Shown here piece by piece: positions 8,131-14,482 of a stretch of DNA of 14,482 bases. The stretch comes from Actinomycetes bacterium (GTDB taxonomy: Bacteria; Actinomycetota; Acidimicrobiia; Acidimicrobiales; Acidimicrobiaceae). The notes under the pieces are model-generated. The model made no database searches. It had not been told where the DNA came from and saw nothing but the letters and a program-made list of their open reading frames with translations. Position 1 is the stretch's first letter. Each line of letters begins with the position of its first letter. The position numbers were made by a program, and so were the translations under genes. The DNA lies in assembly GCA_021792075.1 (NCBI GenBank), contig JAJYVK010000009.1, positions 1 through 14,482 on the forward strand, in the 5' to 3' direction.

Positions 8131-8159
8131 ATCCTACGTCATTTGCAGGTCCGGGTCCA
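8131..8159 (-). promoter_or_regulatory. Candidate promoter upstream of rpsJ
   Basis: On the minus strand TGGACC (4 of 6 to TTGACA, at 8154-8159) and TAGGAT (4 of 6 to TATAAT, TAnnnT type, at 8131-8136) are separated by exactly 17 nt. A start near 8124 would give a leader of about 50 nt to rpsJ. The -35 lies in the arm of the hairpin at 8147-8186. Weak match, supported mainly by spacing and position. Confidence 0.25.
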
Positions 8160-8186
8160 CCGAAGCTTCCAGTGGACCCATGACCT
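8147..8186 (-). promoter_or_regulatory. Strong RNA hairpin between tuf and rpsJ
   Basis: Minus-strand GGGTCCAC and GTGGACCC pair perfectly over 8 bp around an 11-nt loop containing GAAGCTTC. An outer AGGTC/GACCT adds 5 bp after a small internal loop (AT on one side, G on the other), 13 bp in total. It begins 12 nt after the tuf stop. No T-run follows, so it is more likely a 3'-end stabiliser, processing site, attenuator or regulatory leader than a simple terminator. Confidence 0.55.
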
Positions 8187-8198
8187 TAACCTCTTGAG

Positions 8199-9386
8199 TT
8201 ACTTGATGATCTTGGTGACTCGACCAGCACCGACGGTCCGGCCACCTTCGCGGATAGCAAAGCGCAGACCCTCGTCCATTGCGATCGGCTTGCCCAGCTC
8301 CACGGTCATAGTGACGTTGTCACCTGGAAGAACCATCTCAGTTCCCTCTGGAAGGGTGATGGTACCGGTCACGTCAGTAGTACGGAAGTAGAACTGAGGA
8401 CGGTAGTTGTTGAAGAACGGCTTATGACGGCCACCCTCCTCCTTTGACAAGACGTAAACGTTCGCCTCGAAGTTGGTGTGCGGAGTGATCGTTCCCGGCT
8501 TGCACAGAACCTGACCGCGCTCCACCTCGTTCTTCTTCGTGCCACGCAGAAGAGCGCCGATGTTGTCGCCTGCGCGGCCCTCATCCAAGAGCTTGTTGAA
8601 CATCTCCACTCCGGTGCAGACGGTCTTCTGGGTATCGCGCAGACCGACGATCTCAATCTCATCGCCGACGTGGATGACACCGGACTCGACCTTGCCGGTC
8701 ACAACCGTGCCACGACCTTGAATGGTGAAGACGTCCTCGATCGGCATTAGGAAGGGCTTGTCAACATCACGCTGCGGCTCCGGAATGTACTCGTCGACGG
8801 CGTTCATGAGCTCAAGGATCTTGGCGGTCCACTCCGGGTCCCCCTCGAGCGCCTTCAGAGCCGAGACTCTTATCACAGGGGTGTCGTCCCCTGGGAACTC
8901 ATACTCGTTGAGAAGCTCTCTCACTTCGAGCTCGACGAGGTCGAGCAGCTCTTCGTCATCGACCATGTCGGCCTTGTTCAGAGCTACGACGATGTAAGGG
9001 ACGCCTACCTGACGCGCGAGCAGCACGTGCTCTCGTGTCTGTGGCATCGGGCCATCAGCTGCTGACACAACAAGAATTGCACCGTCCACCTGAGCGGCAC
9101 CGGTGATCATGTTCTTGATGTAGTCGGCGTGACCCGGCATGTCTACGTGAGCGTAGTGTCGGCGATCAGTTTCGTACTCGACGTGGGCGATGGAAATTGT
9201 TATACCACGCGCCCTCTCTTCGGGTGCCTTATCGATCTGATCAAACGGGGTAAACTTCACGTGTGGGTTCACGCCGGCCAGCGTCTTTGTGATGGCCGCT
9301 GTGAGCGTGGTCTTTCCGTGGTCGATGTGGCCCATTGTACCCACATTGATGTGAGGCTTAGAGCGCTCAAACTTCTGCTTGGCCAT
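8199..9386 (-). CDS. tuf: Elongation factor Tu
   Basis: EF-Tu is the GTPase that delivers aminoacyl-tRNA to the ribosomal A site. The 395 residues are family length. GTP-binding motifs: P-loop GHIDHGKT (19-26), the switch I Thr in RGITI (60-64), DMPGHADY (82-89) with the catalytic His86, NKAD (137-140) and SALKAL (175-180). Domains 2 and 3 follow ([13 protein letters not shown]; the end [13 protein letters not shown]). The residue before PGH is Met83, where E. coli has Cys. The ATG has GGAGC 10 nt upstream, in a 73-nt gap after fusA. Only one tuf copy is in the window. Position 9384-9386 as start agrees with the usual MAKxKFERxKPH N-terminus. Confidence 0.99.
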   Translation of the reverse strand: MAKQKFERSKPHINVGTMGHIDHGKTTLTAAITKTLAGVNPHVKFTPFDQIDKAPEERARGITISIAHVEYETDRRHYAHVDMPGHADYIKNMITGAAQVDGAILVVSAADGPMPQTREHVLLARQVGVPYIVVALNKADMVDDEELLDLVELEVRELLNEYEFPGDDTPVIRVSALKALEGDPEWTAKILELMNAVDEYIPEPQRDVDKPFLMPIEDVFTIQGRGTVVTGKVESGVIHVGDEIEIVGLRDTQKTVCTGVEMFNKLLDEGRAGDNIGALLRGTKKNEVERGQVLCKPGTITPHTNFEANVYVLSKEEGGRHKPFFNNYRPQFYFRTTDVTGTITLPEGTEMVLPGDNVTMTVELGKPIAMDEGLRFAIREGGRTVGAGRVTKIIK

Positions 9387-9413
9387 GTTAAAAAATGCTC
9401 CGTGTGGTGAGAG

Positions 9414-9432
9414 CGACGCTACGTGAGCGCCG
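9414..9432 (-). promoter_or_regulatory. Small RNA hairpin in the fusA-tuf spacer
   Basis: Minus-strand CGGCGCT and AGCGTCG pair over 7 bp (one G-U) around a 5-nt loop, CACGT, 27 nt after the fusA stop and 27 nt before the tuf ATG. There is no T-run right after it; a T6 occurs further on, beside the tuf ribosome binding site. It could moderate fusA-tuf read-through or stability. Its function is not shown. Confidence 0.35.
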
Positions 9433-9459
9433 GCGATACGAACAAAGAACCATTACAGA

Positions 9460-11544
9460 CTACTCTCCCCGAACCCTTGCAACAATCTCTTTAGAGATTG
9501 ACTCCGGAACTTCCTGGTAAGAGTTGAACTGCATAGTATAGGTGGCGCGACCCTGTGTACGCGACCTTAAATCAGTAGCGTAGCCGAACATTTCAGAAAG
9601 TGGCACCTGAGCACGTATTACGTGGCTCGCTCCTCTTTGATCCATGCCCTCTACTTTTCCTCGCCGAGAGGAGAGGTCGCCAATGACGTCCCCCATGTAA
9701 TCCTCCGGCGTTACAACCTCTACTGACATTATGGGCTCCAACAGCACCGGCGACGCCCTTCTCGCCGCTTCTTTGAAAGCCATCGAGCCGGCAATCTTGA
9801 AAGCCATCTCCGATGAGTCGACCTCGTGATAAGAACCGTAGGTGAGTGTCGCCCTAACATCGACTGTCGGGTATCCGGCAAGGACGCCAGAGGCTGTAGC
9901 CTCCCGAATTCCCGCATCCACTGCAGGAATGTACTCCTTGGGGATGACACCGCCTGTGATCTTATCTACGAATTCATAACCTCCGCCAGGTCCGGTGGGC
10001 TCGAGGCTTATCACTACGTGCCCGTACTGGCCACGGCCACCACTCTGGCGAATGTATTTCATCTCGACCTTGTCTACACCCTTGCGGATAGTCTCTCGGT
10101 ACGCAACCTGAGGCTTTCCAACATTGGCATCGACTTTGAACTCGCGAAGCATGCGGTCGACCAGCACCTCGAGGTGCAGCTCGCCCATGCCGGAGATCAC
10201 GGTCTGACCCGTCTCTTCATCGGTATGCACCTTGAAGGTGGGGTCCTCCTCGGACAAGGCATAAAGTGCCTTGCCAAGCTTGTCCTGGTCCGCCTTGGTC
10301 TTCGGCTCAACGGCCACATGGATGACGGGTTCGGGAAATACCAGGGACTCCAAGATGATCGGCTTATCCGGGTCACACAATGTGTCACCGGTGGTCGTGT
10401 TCTTCAGACCTACCGCGGCCACGATGTCGCCTGCAAAGATGCTGTCGATGTCCTCACGGGTATTGGCATGCATCAAGAGAAGTCGGCCGATCCTCTCCTT
10501 CCTATCTTTGGTGGAGTTCAAAATCGTGGAACCCTTCTCCAGAGTTCCAGAGTAGACGCGGAAGTAGGTGAGCTTTCCGACATAGGGATCGCTCATGATC
10601 TTGAACGCAAGAGCTGCAAACGGTGCGTCATCAGACGGCTCTCGCGTGACTATCTCGTCGCCCTTTAGGTTCGTACCGGTTGTAGGCGGTATGTCGAGGG
10701 GCGACGGGAGGAAGTGGACCACAGCATCGAGCATCGGTTGGACACCCTTGTTCTTAAAGGCCGAGCCGCAAAGGATGGGGACAGCCTGCCCGCTGATAGT
10801 CGCCTTGCGAAGCGACTTCCTGATCTCTTCGGGTGAGATCTCCTTTCCATCGAGGTACTTCTCCATCAGCTCGTCGTCGAAGTTGGCGATATTCTCGAGA
10901 AGCTTGTGGTGATACTCCTGAGCACGCTCAACCATGTCGGAGGGAATATCGACGATATCGTACTTCTCCCCTAGGAGATCTTCGTAGATCAGGGCGTTCA
11001 TTTCGATCAGGTCGATGACCCCGACAAAGTTCGACTCCGATCCTACCGGAAGCTGGATCACGCAGTCGTTCGCATCGAGCCTGTCTCTGATCATCTCCAC
11101 GCAGCGGTAGAAATCCGCACCCGTGCGGTCCATCTTGTTGACAAAACACATCCTTGGAACGTTGTACTTGTTCGCCTGGCGCCAGACAGTCTCCGTCTGA
11201 GGCTCCACGCCTGCGACGGCGTCGAAGACCGCTACAGCACCGTCGAGCACCCTGAGGGAACGCTCGACCTCGACTGTGAAGTCGACGTGTCCAGGCGTAT
11301 CAATGATGTTGATGCGGCAGTCGTTCCAGAAACATGTCGTGGCGGCGGATGTGATGGTGATGCCACGCTCCTGCTCCTGCACCATCCAGTCCATGGTGGC
11401 CGCGCCCTCGTGGACCTCTCCAATTTTGTAATTCTTCCCCGTGTAGTAGAGAATTCGCTCTGTAGTCGTTGTCTTACCGGCATCTATGTGAGCCATAATG
11501 CCGATATTGCGATACTTCTCTAGGGGATAAGCCCTGCCTGCCAT
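9460..11544 (-). CDS. fusA: Elongation factor G
   Basis: EF-G is the GTPase that drives translocation and, with RRF, ribosome recycling. The 694 residues are full length. G-domain motifs: AHIDAGKT (18-25), RGIT (60-63), DTPGH (82-86) and NKMD (136-139). Domain II begins around [20 protein letters not shown]. Domain IV includes [16 protein letters not shown], and domain V includes [20 protein letters not shown] and [12 protein letters not shown]. The intact loops and str-cluster position support canonical EF-G rather than a paralogue such as EF-G2 or a TetM-like protection protein. The ATG is preceded by AGAGG 10 nt upstream. It follows rpsG after a 185-nt spacer with two hairpins. Confidence 0.99.
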   Translation of the reverse strand: MAGRAYPLEKYRNIGIMAHIDAGKTTTTERILYYTGKNYKIGEVHEGAATMDWMVQEQERGITITSAATTCFWNDCRINIIDTPGHVDFTVEVERSLRVLDGAVAVFDAVAGVEPQTETVWRQANKYNVPRMCFVNKMDRTGADFYRCVEMIRDRLDANDCVIQLPVGSESNFVGVIDLIEMNALIYEDLLGEKYDIVDIPSDMVERAQEYHHKLLENIANFDDELMEKYLDGKEISPEEIRKSLRKATISGQAVPILCGSAFKNKGVQPMLDAVVHFLPSPLDIPPTTGTNLKGDEIVTREPSDDAPFAALAFKIMSDPYVGKLTYFRVYSGTLEKGSTILNSTKDRKERIGRLLLMHANTREDIDSIFAGDIVAAVGLKNTTTGDTLCDPDKPIILESLVFPEPVIHVAVEPKTKADQDKLGKALYALSEEDPTFKVHTDEETGQTVISGMGELHLEVLVDRMLREFKVDANVGKPQVAYRETIRKGVDKVEMKYIRQSGGRGQYGHVVISLEPTGPGGGYEFVDKITGGVIPKEYIPAVDAGIREATASGVLAGYPTVDVRATLTYGSYHEVDSSEMAFKIAGSMAFKEAARRASPVLLEPIMSVEVVTPEDYMGDVIGDLSSRRGKVEGMDQRGASHVIRAQVPLSEMFGYATDLRSRTQGRATYTMQFNSYQEVPESISKEIVARVRGE

Positions 11545-11575
11545 AGTAATATTGCCTCTTTTTAAACGCCTGGAT

Positions 11576-11607
11576 AAAAAAACTCATGTTCGTTGGACCG
11601 AACGAAC
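11576..11607 (-). terminator. Terminator-like hairpin with T7 upstream of fusA
   Basis: Minus-strand GTTCGTT and AACGAAC pair over 7 bp around the 6-nt loop CGGTCC, followed after ATGAG by a run of seven T. The stem is short and not GC-rich and the T-run starts 5 nt late, so it is an imperfect intrinsic terminator. It could be a partial terminator or attenuator between rpsG and fusA. It lies 32 nt before the fusA ATG. Confidence 0.4.
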
Positions 11608-11700
11608 CATTTTAATCGGCTCTAGAAGTAAATACGTCCAGAGAGCTGAGCAGCAGAGGATGCTGGTGATCTTCTGAACCGCTTTTTATTTTCTTATGTA

Positions 11701-11724
11701 CTTCCCGGGAACTGAGCCGGAAAG
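11701..11724 (-). promoter_or_regulatory. RNA hairpin just after rpsG
   Basis: Minus-strand CTTTCCGG and CCGGGAAG pair over 8 bp (one G-U) around an 8-nt loop, beginning 5 nt after the rpsG stop. An A-rich stretch follows (ATAAGAAAATAAAAAG), not a T-run, so it is not a standard terminator. It is a plausible rpsLG transcript 3'-end or processing structure. Confidence 0.4.
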
Positions 11725-11729
11725 CCTTG

Positions 11730-12200
11730 CTACCAACGGTAGTGCGCAAACGCCTTGTTCGACTCCGCCATCTTGTGAAGATCCTCACGCCGCTTCACCG
11801 AAGCGCCAACTCCGTTTGCTGCGTCCATCAGCTCGTTCGCCAAACGCTGCGACATAGTCTTCTCCCGCCTCTTGCGAGAATATCCAACGATCCAGCGAAT
11901 TGAGAGCGTCGTTGACCTTCTTCCCTTGATCTCCACCGGCACCTGATAGGTGGCTCCGCCTACGCGGCGTGATCGAACCTCGAGCTCCGGCTTGGTATTC
12001 TCGATGGCCTTCTTCAAGATGCCTATAGAGTCCCCGCCGTTCTTCTCCTGGATAATGCTGAGAGCGTCGTAGACTATTTGCTCTGCAAGAGTCTTCTTCC
12101 CCCTCGAGAGAACCTTGTTGACTAACTGAGACACCAGAATCGAGTGGTAAATCGGGTCCGGGTGGATCTCTCTGCGAGGAGCTGGTCCCTTACGAGGCAT
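11730..12200 (-). CDS. rpsG: 30S ribosomal protein S7
   Basis: S7 is the assembly-initiating protein of the small-subunit head, near the E-site tRNA and the decoding region. The 156 residues are family length and begin [20 protein letters not shown]. They contain [40 protein letters not shown] and [20 protein letters not shown], and end AFAHYRW. The ATG lies 4 nt after the rpsL stop; AAGGAG in the last rpsL codons is its ribosome binding site. In E. coli S7 represses translation by binding a long rpsL-rpsG spacer. With only 4 nt here, that site is absent. Confidence 0.99.
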   Translation of the reverse strand: MPRKGPAPRREIHPDPIYHSILVSQLVNKVLSRGKKTLAEQIVYDALSIIQEKNGGDSIGILKKAIENTKPELEVRSRRVGGATYQVPVEIKGRRSTTLSIRWIVGYSRKRREKTMSQRLANELMDAANGVGASVKRREDLHKMAESNKAFAHYRW

Positions 12201-12204
12201 TCGA

Positions 12205-12576
12205 CTACTTCTCCTTCTTAGCGCCGTAGCGACTTCTAGCTTGCTTACGGTTCTTTACGCCAGAAGTGTCAAGCGTCCCGCGAATGATCTTGTAACGAAC
12301 GCCTGGGAGATCCTTGACTCTTCCGCCACGTACCAGCACAATCGAGTGTTCCTGGAGGTTGTGGCCGACGCCCGGAATGTAGGCCGTCACTTCCACCCCG
12401 CTCGTCAGTCGAACGCGGGCAACCTTCCTCAGTGCCGAGTTCGGCTTCTTGGGCGTGGTCGTGTAGACCCTTGTGCAAACGCCGCGTCGCTGAGGTGCAC
12501 CCTTCAACGCGGGCGTCTTCGTCTTAGATTGTTTCGATTCACGTCCAGTCCGGACGAGCTGTGCTATCGTGGGCAC
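12205..12576 (-). CDS. rpsL: 30S ribosomal protein S12, GTG start
   Basis: S12 lies at the decoding centre and controls reading accuracy. The start is set at GTG 12576-12574, giving 123 residues beginning [12 protein letters not shown], the standard N-terminus. A TTG start at 12591 (five residues more) is rejected because those codons are the ribosome binding site itself: GGAGAGG at 12583-12589, 6 nt before the GTG. With this start, Lys43 ([12 protein letters not shown]) and Lys88 ([12 protein letters not shown]) fall exactly on the usual numbering. Both are Lys, the streptomycin-sensitive state at the two main resistance positions. Asp89 is the residue often methylthiolated by RimO. It follows rpoC by 186 nt and is tightly linked to rpsG. 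Confidence 0.97.
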   Translation of the reverse strand: MPTIAQLVRTGRESKQSKTKTPALKGAPQRRGVCTRVYTTTPKKPNSALRKVARVRLTSGVEVTAYIPGVGHNLQEHSIVLVRGGRVKDLPGVRYKIIRGTLDTSGVKNRKQARSRYGAKKEK

Positions 12577-12582
12577 GCCAAA

Positions 12583-12589
12583 CCTCTCC
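12583..12589 (-). promoter_or_regulatory. Ribosome binding site that fixes the rpsL start
   Basis: GGAGAGG on the minus strand, 6 nt before the GTG codon. It overlaps the codons that a longer TTG-initiated reading would translate, so it argues for the shorter S12. Confidence 0.85.
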
Positions 12590-12666
12590 AATTGTCAATT
12601 TGTTTACCTGTTCCGAACCAGCTCAGCCTCTTCGGTAGGGCTACTTCATTCGGGCCAGAAAATCTA

Positions 12667-12681
12667 GTGCACCTGATGCAC
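12667..12681 (-). repeat. Short inverted repeat upstream of rpsL
   Basis: GTGCA-TCAGG-TGCAC, 5-bp arms around 5 nt, with an alternative TAGTG/CACTA register in the same place. It is downstream of the candidate -10 and about 90 nt before rpsL. It could be a small leader hairpin or operator-like site, or chance. Confidence 0.25.
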
Positions 12682-12697
12682 ACTATGCCAGTTTTAT

Positions 12698-12703
12698 ACT
12701 ATA
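12698..12703 (-). promoter_or_regulatory. Candidate -10 box upstream of rpsL
   Basis: Minus-strand TATAGT (5 of 6 to TATAAT), with a second overlapping option TATAAA just downstream, in the only AT-rich part of the rpoC-rpsL spacer. No good -35 lies 16-18 nt upstream. A start near 12690 would give a leader of about 115 nt. A separate rpsL promoter at this place is common in Actinobacteria, but the sequence support is weak. Confidence 0.25.
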
Positions 12704-12754
12704 GAGGCTTTACGGCTGGCACCCTCTATTTTGAGCAGTACCAGCCGCCTCTAT
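12701..12754 (-). promoter_or_regulatory. Long RNA hairpin between rpoC and rpsL
   Basis: Beginning 8 nt after the rpoC stop, minus-strand ATAGAGGC (12747-12754) pairs perfectly with GCCTCTAT (12701-12708). Inside it, GGCTGGTAC (12738-12746) pairs with GTGCCAGCC (12714-12722), with one G-U. A 5-nt bulge (GTAAA) lies on the 3' side and a 15-nt loop at the tip, for about 17 bp in all. No T-run follows, only TATAGTATAAAA. It may protect or process the rpoC 3' end, or act with the promoter-like sequence it overlaps. Confidence 0.5.
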
Positions 12755-12762
12755 TTCGTTTG

Positions 12763-14482
12763 TTAGGAAGCGCCTTGATCCAACTCCTTCGGGCCTTCAT
12801 CATCGGAGTCGACGTCGCCGATAGAGAACTCCTGGAAATCTTCGCCTTCCGCTTCGATGTTGGCAAGCTCTGTGAAGTCCGGCTCGTCGAAGTCAAAGTC
12901 TCCGAAGCCCTCCAAATCTTCTGACGACCAGAAGGACATCCTCTGAGCCTCAGGGGCCTCCACCTTGACCGAGCGATAGATGCCGAGTCCTGTACCTGCA
13001 GGGATGAGTTTACCGATGATTATATTCTCCTTCAGGCCAAGCAGGGCATCGCTCTTGCCCTCGATAGCCGCCTCGGTCAGAACGCGTGTCGTCTCCTGGA
13101 ACGAAGCCGCGGAAAGCCATGAATCTGTCGCCAGCGAGGCCTTGGTGATACCCATGAGTTCGGGGCGTCCTTCAGCGGGACGCTTGTCCTCAGCAACCAG
13201 CGCCCTGTTGGCGTCGGAGTAGAGCTTGGTGTCAACCCTCTCGCCGGGGAGGAACTGGGAGTCTCCTGGCTCCGCCACGGTCACCCTCTTCAGCATCTGC
13301 CGGACTATGAGCTCGATATGCTTGTCGTGTATTGACACACCCTGATCCCGGTAGACCTTCTGGACCTCTTCAACTAGGTACTGCTGGGTCTCGCGGATGC
13401 CCTTGATATCCAGCAACTCCTTTGGATCACGAGGTCCTTCGACTATCGGATCCCCCGCGCGGATCTCCTGCCCATCGGTCACTTCGAGGTGGGAGCGGTA
13501 TGAAAGCACATGAGTCTCTTCCTCCCCGTCCTCACCGACTATCGTGATGCTTCGACCGGCCTCCTCTTCAACCAAGCGGACAACTCCGGTCAGTCTGGAA
13601 AGAAGTGCGGCACCTTTGGGTGTGCGAGCCTCAAAGAGCTCCACGACCCTAGGCAGACCGTGAGTGATGTCTTCACCAGCGATGCCGCCTTGGTGGAATG
13701 TACGCATAGTCAGCTGGGTGCCAGGCTCACCGATCGACTGAGCTGCGATTACTCCTACCGCCTCACCCAACTCGATCAACCTAGACGAGGCCAAAGCCTT
13801 ACCATAGCAGACGGCGCAGATTCCGTGGGCAGCGTCGCAGGTCAGAACCGAGCGCACTCTGATCCTGTGGACCTTTGGATCAGCGCTGATCCGAGAGAGC
13901 ACGTCCTCATCCAACATCGTGCCCTTGGGAAGCTCCTCGCCCGAATCGAGCGTTACCGACTCAGCCAGGATACGGCCATAAGCACGCGTCTCGACGTAGT
14001 ACCGCTTTCCCGCCTCATCGCTATGAATATCCTCGATCCAGATTCCTCTTGTCGTGCCACAATCATCCTCACGAACGATCAGCTCTTGGGCCACATCCAC
14101 CAGTCTCCTGGTCAGATAGCCAGAGTCGGCTGTCCGAAGTGCGGTGTCGGCAAGACCTTTTCTTGCTCCGTGGGTCGAGATGAAGTACTCCAATACCGAG
14201 AGTCCCTCCCGGAAGGATGACTTGATCGGGCGCGGGATCATCTCGCCGCGAGGGTTGGAGACCAGTCCCTTCATTCCTGAGATCTGCCGGATCTGCTGCG
14301 CATTTCCTCTAGCACCGGAGTCGACCATCATGTCGAGCGGGTTGAAGGTGATTGCAGAGAGCATCGACTCCATTGCCTTGCCGATATCGGAGTTCGCGCT
14401 TGTCCAGATCTCGATCTCCTTCTGGCGGCGCTCATCATCAGTGATGATCCCACGCTTGAACTGGATCTCGGCCTTTTCAGCT
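12763..14482 (-). CDS. rpoC: DNA-directed RNA polymerase subunit beta', C-terminal part (cut by right edge)
   Basis: About 572 residues of the catalytic beta' subunit, open to the right edge; the true start is outside the window. The first codons seen read [20 protein letters not shown]. Visible parts include the bridge-helix/trigger-loop region ([20 protein letters not shown], then [20 protein letters not shown] and [20 protein letters not shown]). The second zinc site is formed by the Cys of DDCGT and the cluster [15 protein letters not shown]. The conserved [20 protein letters not shown] follows, and the C-terminal [16 protein letters not shown] lies close to the end. The last 50 residues or so are rich in Asp, Glu and Phe ([15 protein letters not shown]...). 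The stop is TAA. Confidence 0.98.
   Translation of the reverse strand, partial: AEKAEIQFKRGIITDDERRQKEIEIWTSANSDIGKAMESMLSAITFNPLDMMVDSGARGNAQQIRQISGMKGLVSNPRGEMIPRPIKSSFREGLSVLEYFISTHGARKGLADTALRTADSGYLTRRLVDVAQELIVREDDCGTTRGIWIEDIHSDEAGKRYYVETRAYGRILAESVTLDSGEELPKGTMLDEDVLSRISADPKVHRIRVRSVLTCDAAHGICAVCYGKALASSRLIELGEAVGVIAAQSIGEPGTQLTMRTFHQGGIAGEDITHGLPRVVELFEARTPKGAALLSRLTGVVRLVEEEAGRSITIVGEDGEEETHVLSYRSHLEVTDGQEIRAGDPIVEGPRDPKELLDIKGIRETQQYLVEEVQKVYRDQGVSIHDKHIELIVRQMLKRVTVAEPGDSQFLPGERVDTKLYSDANRALVAEDKRPAEGRPELMGITKASLATDSWLSAASFQETTRVLTEAAIEGKSDALLGLKENIIIGKLIPAGTGLGIYRSVKVEAPEAQRMSFWSSEDLEGFGDFDFDEPDFTELANIEAEGEDFQEFSIGDVDSDDEGPKELDQGAS

Noticed and set aside
9826..10668. 280-residue open frame on the plus strand inside fusA
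   Set aside because: It lies wholly antisense to EF-G, has no recognisable domain, and is the kind of reverse-frame opening expected from codon bias in a conserved gene.
12593..12598. Perfect TTGACA on the minus strand just before the rpsL ribosome binding site
   Set aside because: A -10 at normal spacing would fall inside the rpsL coding region (no TAnnnT there), so it would not make a useful rpsL promoter. It is part of the short palindrome AATTG-A-CAATT and is probably chance.
12241..12924. 227-residue plus-strand open frame spanning rpsL, the spacer and the rpoC end
   Set aside because: It overlaps two certain genes in antisense, and its sequence shows no motif or good start context.
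12763..12950. Possibility that the acidic rpoC end marks a degraded or foreign C-terminus
   Set aside because: Conserved beta' sequence runs to the usual end and an acidic C-terminal tail on beta' is common in Gram-positive lineages; nothing suggests disruption.
13510..14220. 236-residue open frame on the plus strand inside rpoC
   Set aside because: Antisense to the conserved beta' zinc-site and trigger-loop region; no family features and no neighbouring genes on that strand.
1..14482. Search for mobile elements, CRISPR arrays, tRNA genes or an accessory system
   Set aside because: The coding space is filled by conserved translation and transcription genes; spacers total under 1 kb and hold only short hairpins and weak promoter-like sites.

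Overview
This window is a stretch of the bacterial core translation and transcription gene cluster. Every gene lies on the minus strand, so transcription runs from the right edge (14482) to the left edge (1). In transcription order it holds the 3' part of rpoC, then rpsL-rpsG-fusA-tuf (str group), rpsJ-rplC-rplD-rplW-rplB-rpsS-rplV-rpsC-rplP-rpmC-rpsQ (S10 group), and rplN-rplX-rplE-rpsN-rpsH-rplF (start of the spc group). rpoC is cut by the right edge and rplF by the left edge. Twenty-two protein genes are supported, none broken. There are no tRNA or rRNA genes, mobile elements, CRISPR arrays or accessory genes.

Organism: the fused rpoC-str-S10-spc layout, the zinc-binding short S14, the four-cysteine L24, the long tails on S3 and L22, the use of GTG and TTG starts and a GC content estimated by eye in the mid-50s percent fit a moderate-GC Actinomycetota. 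An Acidimicrobiia-like lineage is a guess; other deep Gram-positive or Chloroflexota-like lineages are not excluded. The gene content alone does not name a genus.

Layout: right part, 12763-14482, RNA polymerase beta' C-terminal half. 11730-12576, S12 and S7, only 4 nt apart. 9460-11544 EF-G and 8199-9386 EF-Tu. 7748-8074 S10, then an unusually long 207-nt structured spacer before L3. From L3 (7540) down to S8 (328) the genes are packed with gaps of at most about 15 nt or with 1-4 nt stop/start overlaps, which suggests strong translational coupling. All spacers of any size lie between rpoC, rpsL, rpsG, fusA, tuf, rpsJ and rplC, and most hold clear RNA hairpins; these are the likely points of internal promoters, attenuation or RNA processing. 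No stretch of 300 bases lacks a gene.

How the genes work together: the products form both ribosomal subunits (S3, S7, S8, S10, S12, S14, S17, S19; L2, L3, L4, L5, L6, L14, L16, L22, L23, L24, L29), the two main GTPase elongation factors and RNA polymerase, so the cluster sets growth-linked protein synthesis capacity. I found no new biological system here. The points worth a second look are the structured spacers, a start correction for rpsL, the acidic C-terminal tails on L4, L22 and S3, and the repeated use of a protein's last codons as the ribosome binding site of the next gene.
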